A DNA stretch of 64,000 nucleotides from Flavobacterium sp. MC2016-06 (GTDB lineage: Bacteria > Bacteroidota > Bacteroidia > Flavobacteriales > Flavobacteriaceae): NCBI RefSeq assembly GCF_009711165.2, contig NZ_WMID02000026.1:14235-78234 (forward strand), written 5' to 3'. Below are positions 27,787 through 35,825 of this stretch, one piece after another; positions within the stretch are counted from its first letter, which is position 1, and every line of letters starts with the position of its first letter. The position numbers and the translations under genes are program-made. Below the pieces are notes generated by a model. The model ran no database searches and was not told where the DNA came from. It saw nothing but the letters and a program-made list of their open reading frames with translations.

Positions 27787-28156
27787 GCCACGAATTACAC
27801 TAATTTTCACTAATTTTTTTGTGTTCTGTTTTTATTGAATTAAAAAGTAATTCGTGGAAATTTGTGTAATTCGTGGCGAATATTTTTTCTTTTTTGCCAC
27901 AGATTAAAAAGATTACCACTGATTTTTTTTAATCTTTTTAATCTGTGGCGAATATTTTTTCTTTTTTGCCACAGATTAAAAAGATTAGCACTGATTTTTT
28001 TTTAATCTTTTTAATCCTTTATCCCGATAGCTATCGGGAGTGGCTTAATATTTTTTTCTTTTTACCACGAATTACACTAATTTTCACTAATTTTTCTTTG
28101 CTCTGTTTATTCAATTAAAATAGTAATTCGTGGAAATTTGTGTAATTGGTGGCGAA
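27787..28156. repeat. Array of four large inverted repeats (family F)
   Basis: Four hairpin-forming elements follow one another at about 27787-27878, 27896-27950, 27968-28046 and 28065-28156. The outer two share CCACGAATTACACTAATTTT arms; the inner two share GCCACAGATTAAAAAGATTA arms. Each arm meets its mirror image in the same element. The third has its right arm interrupted by the palindrome CCCGATAGCTATCGGG (28022-28039). With 28165-28191 the array fills the 435-base gap between the GH35-like and esterase genes, where I see no gene. Confidence 0.85.
28022..28039. repeat. Palindrome family G, copy 1
   Basis: The perfect 18-base palindrome TCCCGATAGCTATCGGGA replaces part of the right arm of the third family F element. 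An identical copy is at 44865-44882. Confidence 0.85.
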
Positions 28157-28164
28157 CTAAAATA

Positions 28165-28191
28165 CCTAACAGGTTTTGGAAACCTGTTAGG
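28165..28191. repeat. Palindrome family D, copy 1
   Basis: CCTAACAGGTTTT and its mirror arm, 27 bases, lie 12 bases beyond the stop of the GH35-like gene. The copy at 54175-54201 is the same, including flanking bases. Confidence 0.9.
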
Positions 28192-28203
28192 ATAGATAAT
28201 TAC

Positions 28204-29832
28204 TTATTCGTACGTGTACAGTTTTATTTTTTGAATTTCGTAATCGCCTACTGAAATTCTAACATGTCTGCCTTGATGGGTTTGATCTCCGTTGAAATGG
28301 CGGATTGTTCTCCAAACATCATTGTCAAATTTACCTTGATCTACTTTTAAGATTCCAGCGTTTAGAGTATCATTTTTTAAAGGTTTAAAAGTTACTACAA
28401 TTCCAGAACCTGCGATGTAAAATTCGTCTGGTGCAATTTCAATGATAATAGCGCTCGACATTGGCCAAGTTGCCTCTTTTGCTCCGTCTGACCAATTTAA
28501 AGTATAATCATGTTTGAATGTAAATTCGTAATTGCCTAATTTGATAATTTGTACTGCATTTTCTTTGTCTAAAAGTACACCTTCAATTTTATTAACTCCT
28601 TTGTATTGCTCGATTGTCGGCGTTAATTGTTTTACTAAATCGTATATTTTCCCAAGCGGTTCTTTTTTACCGTCTTCAACAGATTCTATAGAAAAAGGCG
28701 AAAAACCAATAGCTTCATAATGTCCAATCGCGTACAATCCCTTGAAAGGTGCTGTCACATCAAACTTGTGTTCGGGAATAAACAACGGATCTCCTTGACG
28801 GGTAAATAAATCATTCCAATGTTTAAAGTTTGGATTGTAAAAATCTGGTGCTAGAAAATCTATATTGTTTCCTGCAGCTTTCCAAACGTCCATTACGTGC
28901 GGTAAAGGGCCTGCGCTTGGATATTGACCTGGCTTTTTTTCGGGCGCGTTTAAGGCAGCGTTTACATACATCGGAATTCCGTATGCGTCTTTTCCTGCTT
29001 TGGTAACTTTATTGGTGAATTTTGAAAAATACCAAGCCATAAAAATTTCATCTGTCTGAAGTCCTTTTCCAAAAACAGTTTCCCAGTTTCCAGAAGTTTT
29101 AAAACCATTTTTTTTCCATAGTTCTAAAAATTCGGGTACTAGTTTTTCTTTGTTTTTCTGGAGGTATTGCAATAATTCTTTTGGCACTTCTTTTTGGAAT
29201 GCTTCATTGGCTAATGGATGATAATCTCTTGCGGTTGGTAACATTCCGATTTCATTTTCTACTTGAATCATGATCACGGTCTGCTCTTTTTGATCAAAGT
29301 TTTTTATGTGTGCCATTAATTTCTGGAAGATATTTATATCGGCCTGTAAATTGTTTTCGCTAAAAGGCGTTAAAATCTCATGACTTTGATTCTTATCGTC
29401 TTTGATTCTCGGATATTTTTTCTGATTTAATTTTACCCAAGCCGGCGCATGGCTCGACATGCTGTTTTTCCATGATCCAAACCAAAGAAAAACCAATTTC
29501 AGGTTTTCTCTTCTGGCTCTTAGAATCAAATCATCAACTAAAGAAAAATCAAATTTGCCTTCTTCTGGCTCAATCAATTCCCAATAAATTGGAGTTAAAA
29601 CGGTATTCAGATTCATGTCGGTCAACTTTGTCCAAATTGGCTCCATGCTTTCCATGCTTGTTGCTGAGGAATTTCCTAATTCACCGCCACGGATCAGAAA
29701 TGGTTTTCCGTTGACTATTAATTGTGTTTTGTTTCCTTTTTTTTGAAGGCTTGGTATTGCATTTTGACTTACGGCCAATTGCGTTACTAATATTGCTGCT
29801 AAAAGAAATCTGTTTTTTGGAATATTAAACAT
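28204..29832 (-). CDS. GH35-like beta-galactosidase family enzyme with C-terminal DUF5597
   Basis: About 542 residues from the ATG at 29832 (signal peptide MFNIPKNRFLLAAILVTQLA, VSQ); further upstream ATGs at 29859 and 29901 are possible. The TIM-barrel has the GH35/GH42-type acid in VIMIQVENEIG and the likely nucleophile in PLFIPEHKFD, with the strand motif LKLVFLWFGSWKN. The last 140 or so residues match the DUF5597 extension found with such enzymes. Family members remove galactose. Within a xylan locus it may remove galactose or a related sugar from side chains, or act on arabinosides; the substrate is not decided by sequence. A 727-base repeat-rich gap lies upstream. Confidence 0.75.
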   Translation of the reverse strand: MFNIPKNRFLLAAILVTQLAVSQNAIPSLQKKGNKTQLIVNGKPFLIRGGELGNSSATSMESMEPIWTKLTDMNLNTVLTPIYWELIEPEEGKFDFSLVDDLILRARRENLKLVFLWFGSWKNSMSSHAPAWVKLNQKKYPRIKDDKNQSHEILTPFSENNLQADINIFQKLMAHIKNFDQKEQTVIMIQVENEIGMLPTARDYHPLANEAFQKEVPKELLQYLQKNKEKLVPEFLELWKKNGFKTSGNWETVFGKGLQTDEIFMAWYFSKFTNKVTKAGKDAYGIPMYVNAALNAPEKKPGQYPSAGPLPHVMDVWKAAGNNIDFLAPDFYNPNFKHWNDLFTRQGDPLFIPEHKFDVTAPFKGLYAIGHYEAIGFSPFSIESVEDGKKEPLGKIYDLVKQLTPTIEQYKGVNKIEGVLLDKENAVQIIKLGNYEFTFKHDYTLNWSDGAKEATWPMSSAIIIEIAPDEFYIAGSGIVVTFKPLKNDTLNAGILKVDQGKFDNDVWRTIRHFNGDQTHQGRHVRISVGDYEIQKIKLYTYE

Positions 29833-29925
29833 ATTGTTTATTTTAATATTAAAAATCATTGATGTCTGATAAAATTTTTCTAAGAATATGCTAACTGCCA
29901 TTTACAATAGGCTTTAGAATGATTT

Positions 29926-30061
29926 AAAAAAAAATCCGTTTTATCTGCGTCTTTACGAAGTAAATCCGTTTTTATCTGTGTCTCAATTCACCTGTTGCAT
30001 ATAGAACACGGATGAAACTGATTCGCTATCGCGAAGACGCAGATTTACGCGGGTTTTTATT
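29926..30061. repeat. Intergenic repeat family H, copy 2
   Basis: This is the reverse complement of the element at 2611-2741 with few mismatches (for example ATTCGCTATCGCGAAGACGC is shared). Its ends are imperfect inverted repeats. Confidence 0.85.
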
Positions 30062-30114
30062 TTAATCGGACAATAAATTGTTTTGATTCTGCTGTAAAAG
30101 TTAAGGAATAAATA

Positions 30115-30156
30115 ATCCATACTATAAATCCTTTGTTGTGGAATTATAGTATGGAT
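30115..30156. other. Isolated perfect hairpin
   Basis: ATCCATACTATAA at 30115-30127 pairs perfectly with TTATAGTATGGAT at 30144-30156 around a 16-base loop. It has no T-run next to it, so a simple terminator is unlikely. No second copy is visible in the window. Confidence 0.7.
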
Positions 30157-30240
30157 ATCTGTTGAGTGTGATTTTTCTAACCAATTTTCTACAATCTTGT
30201 CACGCAGATTTTGCAGATTATAGAGATTCAATTCGCTCTT

Positions 30241-30330
30241 TTTGTCATTCCGAGGAACGAGGAATCTCCACAAGAATCTCCACAAAGATGGCTTAGCAAA
30301 TGAAGATTCCTCGTTCCTCGGAATGACAAA
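30241..30330. repeat. Intergenic inverted repeat family B, copy 1
   Basis: TTTGTCATTCCGAGGAACGA and its mirror arm, about 90 bases in all, resemble family A in layout with a different core (AGGAATCTCC). Related copies are at 45086-45220 and 54052-54156, and a half copy at 30366-30394. Confidence 0.8.
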
Positions 30331-30365
30331 TACTGCATTTAATAATCAGTATTTGCTCTCGAGTT

Positions 30366-30394
30366 GATTTCTCGACTTCGCTCGAAATGACAAG
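30366..30394. repeat. Family B half element
   Basis: A single arm with GATTTCTCGACTTCGCTCGA followed by AATGACAAG matches the right arm of family B elements without a left partner nearby. Confidence 0.6.
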
Positions 30395-30420
30395 CTTTAC
30401 GCGTAAACTATGTGTCTTTA

Positions 30421-30451
30421 GCTTTGTCAAAGTTTTAAACTTTGACAAAGC
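30421..30451. repeat. Palindrome family C, copy 4
   Basis: The 31-base palindrome GCTTTGTCAAAGTTT with mirror arm lies 109 bases beyond the GH10 xylanase stop on the minus strand. Confidence 0.9.
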
Positions 30452-30559
30452 TTCTCGTAATACTAAAACTTCTTACGTATCGACTTCTGCAAACATAGGA
30501 TGACAAAACTATGTCTCAATCTAATAGAAAAAAAATAATCACACTCAACTATTTTAAAA

Positions 30560-32764
30560 TTAAGGTTTTACTAATTCACCTGAAAATCCTAAACTTACAT
30601 CTTTTCCTGCAAGTCCGTCTGCTGTACCTTTGTAGGCATGTTTACGAACGTAGTTTGCATCCCAAAGATTTGGTGATTCGTCAGGAAGCCAGAATTCGTG
30701 TTCTTTAGAATTATCTGAAACTCCCCAAATTGTTACGCCATATTGCTGTGCTACAGGAATGTATTTTTTGTACATGTCAATAACATATTGATACATTGCT
30801 GCTTGAGATGCCTGTTGTTCTACAGTTGGTGCATTGGTTCCTAATCTAACGTCTAACTCAGAAATTTTGATTAGTTTTCCTGATGCCGCTAGTTTTTGGA
30901 ACATTTGTACAATTAGATTTTTATCTGTAGTAAGACTAATGTGCATCTGTGTTCCGATACCGTCTACTGTGCCGCCTTTGCTCTCAATATATTTTACATA
31001 CTCTATTAATCCGTCACATTTGTCTAATCTAGATTCTAGGTTGTAATCGTTTATGAAAAGCTTGTCGGTTGTGTTTCCGTACTGACGTGCTAATTTGAAT
31101 GCGGTTACCGCATAATCTTTTCCTAAGTATTTTACCCAAGAGAAATAATCTGCTGCTGTATCGCCTTCGTTTCCTGATCTTAATGTTCCATCTTCTTTCA
31201 TTGGCTCGTTTACAACATCCCAAGAGAATACTCCAGTTTTGTAATGTGTCATCATTTTAGAAATCCAATCTGTCATGGCATCACCAATGATTTTAGTTTT
31301 TTCAGCATCGGTTTTATCAATCGTAATTGGAGCTGTTGCACCGCCTCCAGAAGTTTCTCCTGTGGTTACTAAAACATTATCAATATAATACGTTCCAGCA
31401 ACACCCCCTAAATCAAAATTGAAACCTGTTTCTGTTCCTGCGGCTGTAATTTTCCATTCGACCAATTTCCAAGTTGGTGAAGTTACTTGATCGCCTTGGT
31501 ATTGTGCAGATCCGCCAACTGTTGAACAGCGTACTGATCCTGCTGCTTCTGAACGAATCATGTATGAAATGGTATAACTTTTTCCTGCTGTTAATGTAGA
31601 AGTGAAATCGGTATGAATCTGCGTTTTCCATTGGTTTCCAGTATCAGTAGTTGCGTTTACTACTTTCATCGCACCATTTCCTTCGTACGCATTTGCAGAA
31701 GCTGCAAGGCTTAATGCATCTGTTGCTCCGTTGTATTTTGACCATCCGCTGATATCGGTATTAAAATTACCATTGGCAACCATATTAACTACTGTAGCTG
31801 CAGCGTCTAAATCTACAACAGCAAAACTGTTCACATCTATTAAATAGGTTACGTTTGGTAGGTATCCTAAGTCTAAATTGAATTTAAATTTGGTACTTCC
31901 TGTTTTAAAATCTCCTGGTGCTAACTTAATTTTAACTTGCTGCCAAGACGATGTTGTTGCAAAAGCTTCAACCCAGCTTCCTCCTGTATTGTACCAATCT
32001 TTGTAAGGATATTGATTTGTTAATGATGCATCAAACGAAATACGTCCTTTTCCTGCAACATCTGATTTGATATAAAATGAGATTTCATAATTATGTCCTG
32101 TTACAATTGGAACATCTGGAGATGTTAATTGTAAGCTGTATGCTGCAGCAGATGTTGTGCTTGACATTAATTGTATGGCCGACGATGTATTTGTTAATCC
32201 TGAATTACTGACTACGCTGATTCCTTTTCCTGGATTATTTCTTGCCCAGTTTGTAAACGTTCCGTTTTTTAAACCTGCATTGTCTAAAATATTTGTACCG
32301 CTTGAACCTGGAATTACGGTTGGTGCGATTATACTATTTAGATAACTCGCATTTTGATTGGAATGCCAAACTAAAGTGTGTCCAAAAACTCTTAAACCTG
32401 CTGCTTTTGTTTTAGCAAGAAAAGCATCTACGGTTGTAAAGTTGATTTCTCCTTTTGAGTTTACCATTGCACCGTGTTTCATTTCGTAACCTGGTGTAAC
32501 CTCATCAAAATTTTCGTTTACAATTTTTCTATACGTTTCATTGTTCATGTATAGATCAATCCCAATTCCGTTTCCTAATGCAAAATCGGTATAGGTTTTT
32601 AGTGCATCGTAACGACCAATTTTTTCTACTAATGCTAACGGAAGTTCAGCGCCAGTTACTTCGCCATGTGTTGGGTCTTTTTCCCACTCCATTAAATTAT
32701 CATCGCAAGATGAAAAAATCAATAATGACGTGGCTATTATAGGTATAATATATTTATATTTCAT
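30560..32764 (-). CDS. GH10 endo-1,4-beta-xylanase lipoprotein with internal carbohydrate-binding modules
   Basis: A 734-residue lipoprotein (lipobox SLLIFSSCDDN). The GH10 barrel is split: the first part ends near TLVWHSNQNASYLN (about 131-143) and resumes near ITIDKTDAEKTKIIGDAM (about 485). The acid/base is E520 in FSWDVVNEPMKED and the nucleophile is E636 in IKISELDVRLG. The roughly 330-residue insert has two CBM4/9-like beta-sandwich repeats (NGTFTNWARNNPG and NGNFNTDISGWSK starts, each ending in a LDLGYL- or FDLGGV-type strand). Split GH10 enzymes of this kind are typical of Bacteroidota xylan loci and sit on the outer surface. The gene lies 12 bases after the surface-binding protein gene. 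Confidence 0.95.
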   Translation of the reverse strand: MKYKYIIPIIATSLLIFSSCDDNLMEWEKDPTHGEVTGAELPLALVEKIGRYDALKTYTDFALGNGIGIDLYMNNETYRKIVNENFDEVTPGYEMKHGAMVNSKGEINFTTVDAFLAKTKAAGLRVFGHTLVWHSNQNASYLNSIIAPTVIPGSSGTNILDNAGLKNGTFTNWARNNPGKGISVVSNSGLTNTSSAIQLMSSTTSAAAYSLQLTSPDVPIVTGHNYEISFYIKSDVAGKGRISFDASLTNQYPYKDWYNTGGSWVEAFATTSSWQQVKIKLAPGDFKTGSTKFKFNLDLGYLPNVTYLIDVNSFAVVDLDAAATVVNMVANGNFNTDISGWSKYNGATDALSLAASANAYEGNGAMKVVNATTDTGNQWKTQIHTDFTSTLTAGKSYTISYMIRSEAAGSVRCSTVGGSAQYQGDQVTSPTWKLVEWKITAAGTETGFNFDLGGVAGTYYIDNVLVTTGETSGGGATAPITIDKTDAEKTKIIGDAMTDWISKMMTHYKTGVFSWDVVNEPMKEDGTLRSGNEGDTAADYFSWVKYLGKDYAVTAFKLARQYGNTTDKLFINDYNLESRLDKCDGLIEYVKYIESKGGTVDGIGTQMHISLTTDKNLIVQMFQKLAASGKLIKISELDVRLGTNAPTVEQQASQAAMYQYVIDMYKKYIPVAQQYGVTIWGVSDNSKEHEFWLPDESPNLWDANYVRKHAYKGTADGLAGKDVSLGFSGELVKP

Positions 32765-32776
32765 TTTGATGTTTTT

Positions 32777-34144
32777 TTAGTTAGAGAAATCATTGTAAAC
32801 CGGTGTATCTAATGGCACTATTCTCCAGTTGTCTGTGTATACTTTTACTGAAGTTGCTTTGGCAGCAAATTCTACTTCGCTCGCATTTCCTGTAACATTT
32901 GACAATTTGATATCTGAATTTTCAAAATAGATACCAAAGTTCTGATAGGTTGCTGCTTCACGATAGGCCAAAACGGTTTCGAAAGTAAATGAATCTTTAG
33001 ACCATGCATAAACTTTGTTTAACGGAATGGTAACGGTTGTCCAACCTGTAGTTTTGTAATCAACCGATTTTCCGTCTACAATCCAAGGCACATAATTATA
33101 AACTGCGCCTGCCCATTCACCTCCATTAAAATTATTAATCATACATATTTTTAAAAATCCTGAATCTTTCCATGCTTCTGGCACATAAACATCAAACTGA
33201 AATGCTACTTTATCAAGCGGTGTGCTTGCTGGAATATAAGGTGTTAATTGAGTTCTCCAATTATCAACTCCAGTTCCTGCTGTCCAAACTTCAGACTGGC
33301 GGTTAGCGCCTGCTGTAAAAGCAGTCATACGCGCTGGGTGATGCGGTACATATTTTCCTTGAGAAGTGTTTCCTGTTCCTAAAGCTAGCGACTCTAAATC
33401 TCCTGGAAGAATCATACTTGCTCTGTCCCAAGATCCTTGACTTCCTTTTCCATCAAAATCTATTAGAACTCCTTTTTTGAAGTTGAAATAAGCTGGTGAA
33501 TAAACGCCTCCGTTTGAACTTTGAGCAAATATTGAACCTCCATTGTCTGACATGCCGCTTGGAACTGTTACAGTGAATGATTCTCCTTCTTCATCTGATG
33601 TGATTCCTGATGTAACTTCTACATTACCCGGGAAAATTACTTTGCTTACTTCAGTTAGACCTGTTCCGTAAACTGTAATTTTTTCACCTGGGTTTGGCAT
33701 TGTATTCGAAATACTGCTGATTGCTGGTTTTGATGAACGAATTTCGAATGGAAATACAAATTCTCCATTATCGTTTACAAAACGTATTGTGTTTCTAACA
33801 GTTGGATCTGCATCTATTGTTGGTGTGTCTGAAGAAACATTAACTAACATCGAATTGTCTGATACAAAAACTACATTAAAATAAGTGGAATATCCGTTGA
33901 TATAAACTCTTTTTAGTCCTGTAAATCCCGAACCTTCTATACGCAATGCCTGCCCTAATCGTGCAAAGGTTACTTCTCTGTCTGGTACAGATGAGTTTAC
34001 ATCTTCCAGATATACTTTATTGATTGTTATGGTACCGCCTTGAGAATCACTATTGTCACAAGCTGTAAATAACATACCGAAGATCATCGTCAAGCTAAGA
34101 AATGCGAGAGATGCCCAATGCTTTTTATTTAAAATATATTTCAT
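32777..34144 (-). CDS. Surface glycan-binding lipoprotein with IPT/TIG domains
   Basis: A 455-residue lipoprotein (lipobox GMLFTACDNSD). Two IPT/TIG-like immunoglobulin folds follow: about 33-125 (GQALRIEGSGFTGLKRVYIN) and about 130-225 (PNPGEKITVYGTGLTEVSKV). A C-terminal beta-sandwich of about 230 residues has scattered tryptophans (WDRASMIL, WTAGTGVDNW). It sits where xylan loci encode the surface glycan-binding protein after SusD. It is likely to hold xylan for the GH10 enzyme and SusCD. It has no catalytic motif that I can see. Confidence 0.85.
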   Translation of the reverse strand: MKYILNKKHWASLAFLSLTMIFGMLFTACDNSDSQGGTITINKVYLEDVNSSVPDREVTFARLGQALRIEGSGFTGLKRVYINGYSTYFNVVFVSDNSMLVNVSSDTPTIDADPTVRNTIRFVNDNGEFVFPFEIRSSKPAISSISNTMPNPGEKITVYGTGLTEVSKVIFPGNVEVTSGITSDEEGESFTVTVPSGMSDNGGSIFAQSSNGGVYSPAYFNFKKGVLIDFDGKGSQGSWDRASMILPGDLESLALGTGNTSQGKYVPHHPARMTAFTAGANRQSEVWTAGTGVDNWRTQLTPYIPASTPLDKVAFQFDVYVPEAWKDSGFLKICMINNFNGGEWAGAVYNYVPWIVDGKSVDYKTTGWTTVTIPLNKVYAWSKDSFTFETVLAYREAATYQNFGIYFENSDIKLSNVTGNASEVEFAAKATSVKVYTDNWRIVPLDTPVYNDFSN

Positions 34145-34180
34145 ATACTTTTTCTTTTAGATTGATTATTTTTTTGAATA

Positions 34181-35812
34181 CTAGAATAAGTCTTTTATTC
34201 TTTCTTCGGTAAATTGATATGGAACGGAAGCTTCTCTCAATAACGGATTCTGAACCAATTCTGATTCTGGATAAGGCATTAGAAAAATACTGGCATCTAT
34301 TGCGCCTATAGAACGTGAACTTGTGCTTTTTGCAGCATCTACGCTTACTGTATTTGTTGCAGCATCGTAAAGAATTGGTGTTATAGTTCCTCTATTTTGA
34401 GCGGTTATATAGTTTACTACTTCTTGTTGTTTGTAATATGATCTGCGTACTAAGTCATACCAATATTGTCCTTCCATACATAATTCTGTTCTTCTTTCGT
34501 GGATGATATCTGCGTAAGTAAGGCTTGTTTTAGGATCTAAACCTGCACGTACACGCAGTTTGTTTACGCCTGCTAAAGCTGCAGCGTCTGCTGTTGATGC
34601 ATTGTTTCCTAAAGCGGCTTCTGCATAATTTAGATACACTTCTCCTAAACGTAACATGTAGGTGTTTAAAGCGGAATTCATACGTGTGATTTTTGCATTG
34701 TCTTTTGTAGACCCAACAACTCCTTTTTTAACGTTAAGAAAATCGGCAGTATGATCTACAGTGTAGCCTCCATTTGCTTTGTTGATTTCTGCATAATGAT
34801 CATCATCTGCCATCCAGGTTGCTTTACGGCGAAGATCTTTTGATTCGTATTCTTTTAAAACATCATAAGAAGCTCTTGTCCAATATCCCCAAGCGGCATC
34901 GTCTCCTGTAATATCAGAACCTAATGCAAAATAAGCTTGTTGTGTATTGTTTACGCCATAATCTCCGTTTGGAACCCATTGTAAAGCAAACATAGATTCT
35001 GGATTGTTGTTGTTGTCTACCATAAATAAGTCAGCATAATTGGGCATTAAGCTGTAAACACCAGAATTGATTACTTTTTCTGCTGCTTTTTTAGACAAAT
35101 CAAGATATTCTTGACTGCGTGTACCGCTGTTTGGGTTCTCGCTTAATCCTGAATACGATAAGTATACACGAGATAACATACCAAAAGCGCTGTATTTTGT
35201 TAAACGTCCAGCCTGCCCAGCTGATTCTGGAAGATATTTAGCTGCATATTCTAAATCGCGTATTGCAAATTCGTAAACATCTTTTACCGGATTTTTGTTG
35301 ACAATAGGGTTTTTAACCAATTCTCTTGGGTCTGTAGAAATAATTACATCTCCCCATAAAGAAGCTAAATACCAATAAGCAGTTCCTCTCATAAAACGGG
35401 CTTCGGCAATATATTTGTTTTTTACCGTTGCGCTGACTTCGCTTTCTGTAATACCAATAATTACATTATTAGATTGTTGTACAACATTGTACAAAGATCC
35501 CCAAGCCGAAACTAAAGGCCCTGTTAATCCTGTTTCAGACAAATCTGTAAAGGGATAAACATAATCTGAATAGGGAGCGTACAAATTATCTGCGCGTCCG
35601 TCTCCTAAACCGTAATAAAATTTATCATTAAAATCGAACCAAACTTTATTGTATAACGGGCCTGTTGCAGCCTGAAAATCAGCTTCGGTTTTATAAAAGT
35701 TTTCTTTTGTAATTAAATCATCTGGTTCAACATCTAAAAGATCACTACAACTAGTCCAAACCAATGGCAATGCGATCAAAAGAACCGAGTAAAATATTTT
35801 TTTAGTTTTCAT
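34181..35812 (-). CDS. SusD/RagB-family xylo-oligosaccharide-binding lipoprotein
   Basis: About 543 residues from the ATG at 35812, which opens a lipoprotein signal peptide with ALPLVWTSCSDLLDVEP; the ATG at 35839 would overlap the susC stop. Typical SusD features follow: YIAEARFMRGTAYWYLASLW, an EVYLNYAEAALG helix, and MEGQYWYDLVRRSYY near the C-terminus. It starts 13 bases after susC. It caps the SusC barrel on the outer surface and is part of the xylan PUL core, followed by the surface glycan-binding protein and GH10 xylanase. Confidence 0.93.
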   Translation of the reverse strand: MKTKKIFYSVLLIALPLVWTSCSDLLDVEPDDLITKENFYKTEADFQAATGPLYNKVWFDFNDKFYYGLGDGRADNLYAPYSDYVYPFTDLSETGLTGPLVSAWGSLYNVVQQSNNVIIGITESEVSATVKNKYIAEARFMRGTAYWYLASLWGDVIISTDPRELVKNPIVNKNPVKDVYEFAIRDLEYAAKYLPESAGQAGRLTKYSAFGMLSRVYLSYSGLSENPNSGTRSQEYLDLSKKAAEKVINSGVYSLMPNYADLFMVDNNNNPESMFALQWVPNGDYGVNNTQQAYFALGSDITGDDAAWGYWTRASYDVLKEYESKDLRRKATWMADDDHYAEINKANGGYTVDHTADFLNVKKGVVGSTKDNAKITRMNSALNTYMLRLGEVYLNYAEAALGNNASTADAAALAGVNKLRVRAGLDPKTSLTYADIIHERRTELCMEGQYWYDLVRRSYYKQQEVVNYITAQNRGTITPILYDAATNTVSVDAAKSTSSRSIGAIDASIFLMPYPESELVQNPLLREASVPYQFTEERIKDLF

Positions 35813-35825
35813 TGTTGGTAGTATT

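Larger units (their letters stand above)
29833..30559. other. Repeat-rich intergenic region between the GH10 and GH35-like genes
   Basis: This 727-base gap holds family H copy 2, a 13-base-pair hairpin, family B copies and palindrome C copy 4, but no convincing gene. A 100-codon frame across 29983-30285 is generated by the repeats: part of its peptide is the same as that from the other family H copy. Confidence 0.6.

Noticed and set aside
27787..28156. Possible attachment site or phage remnant
   Set aside because: There is no integrase or tRNA next to the array, and its arms match each other rather than flanking a cargo.
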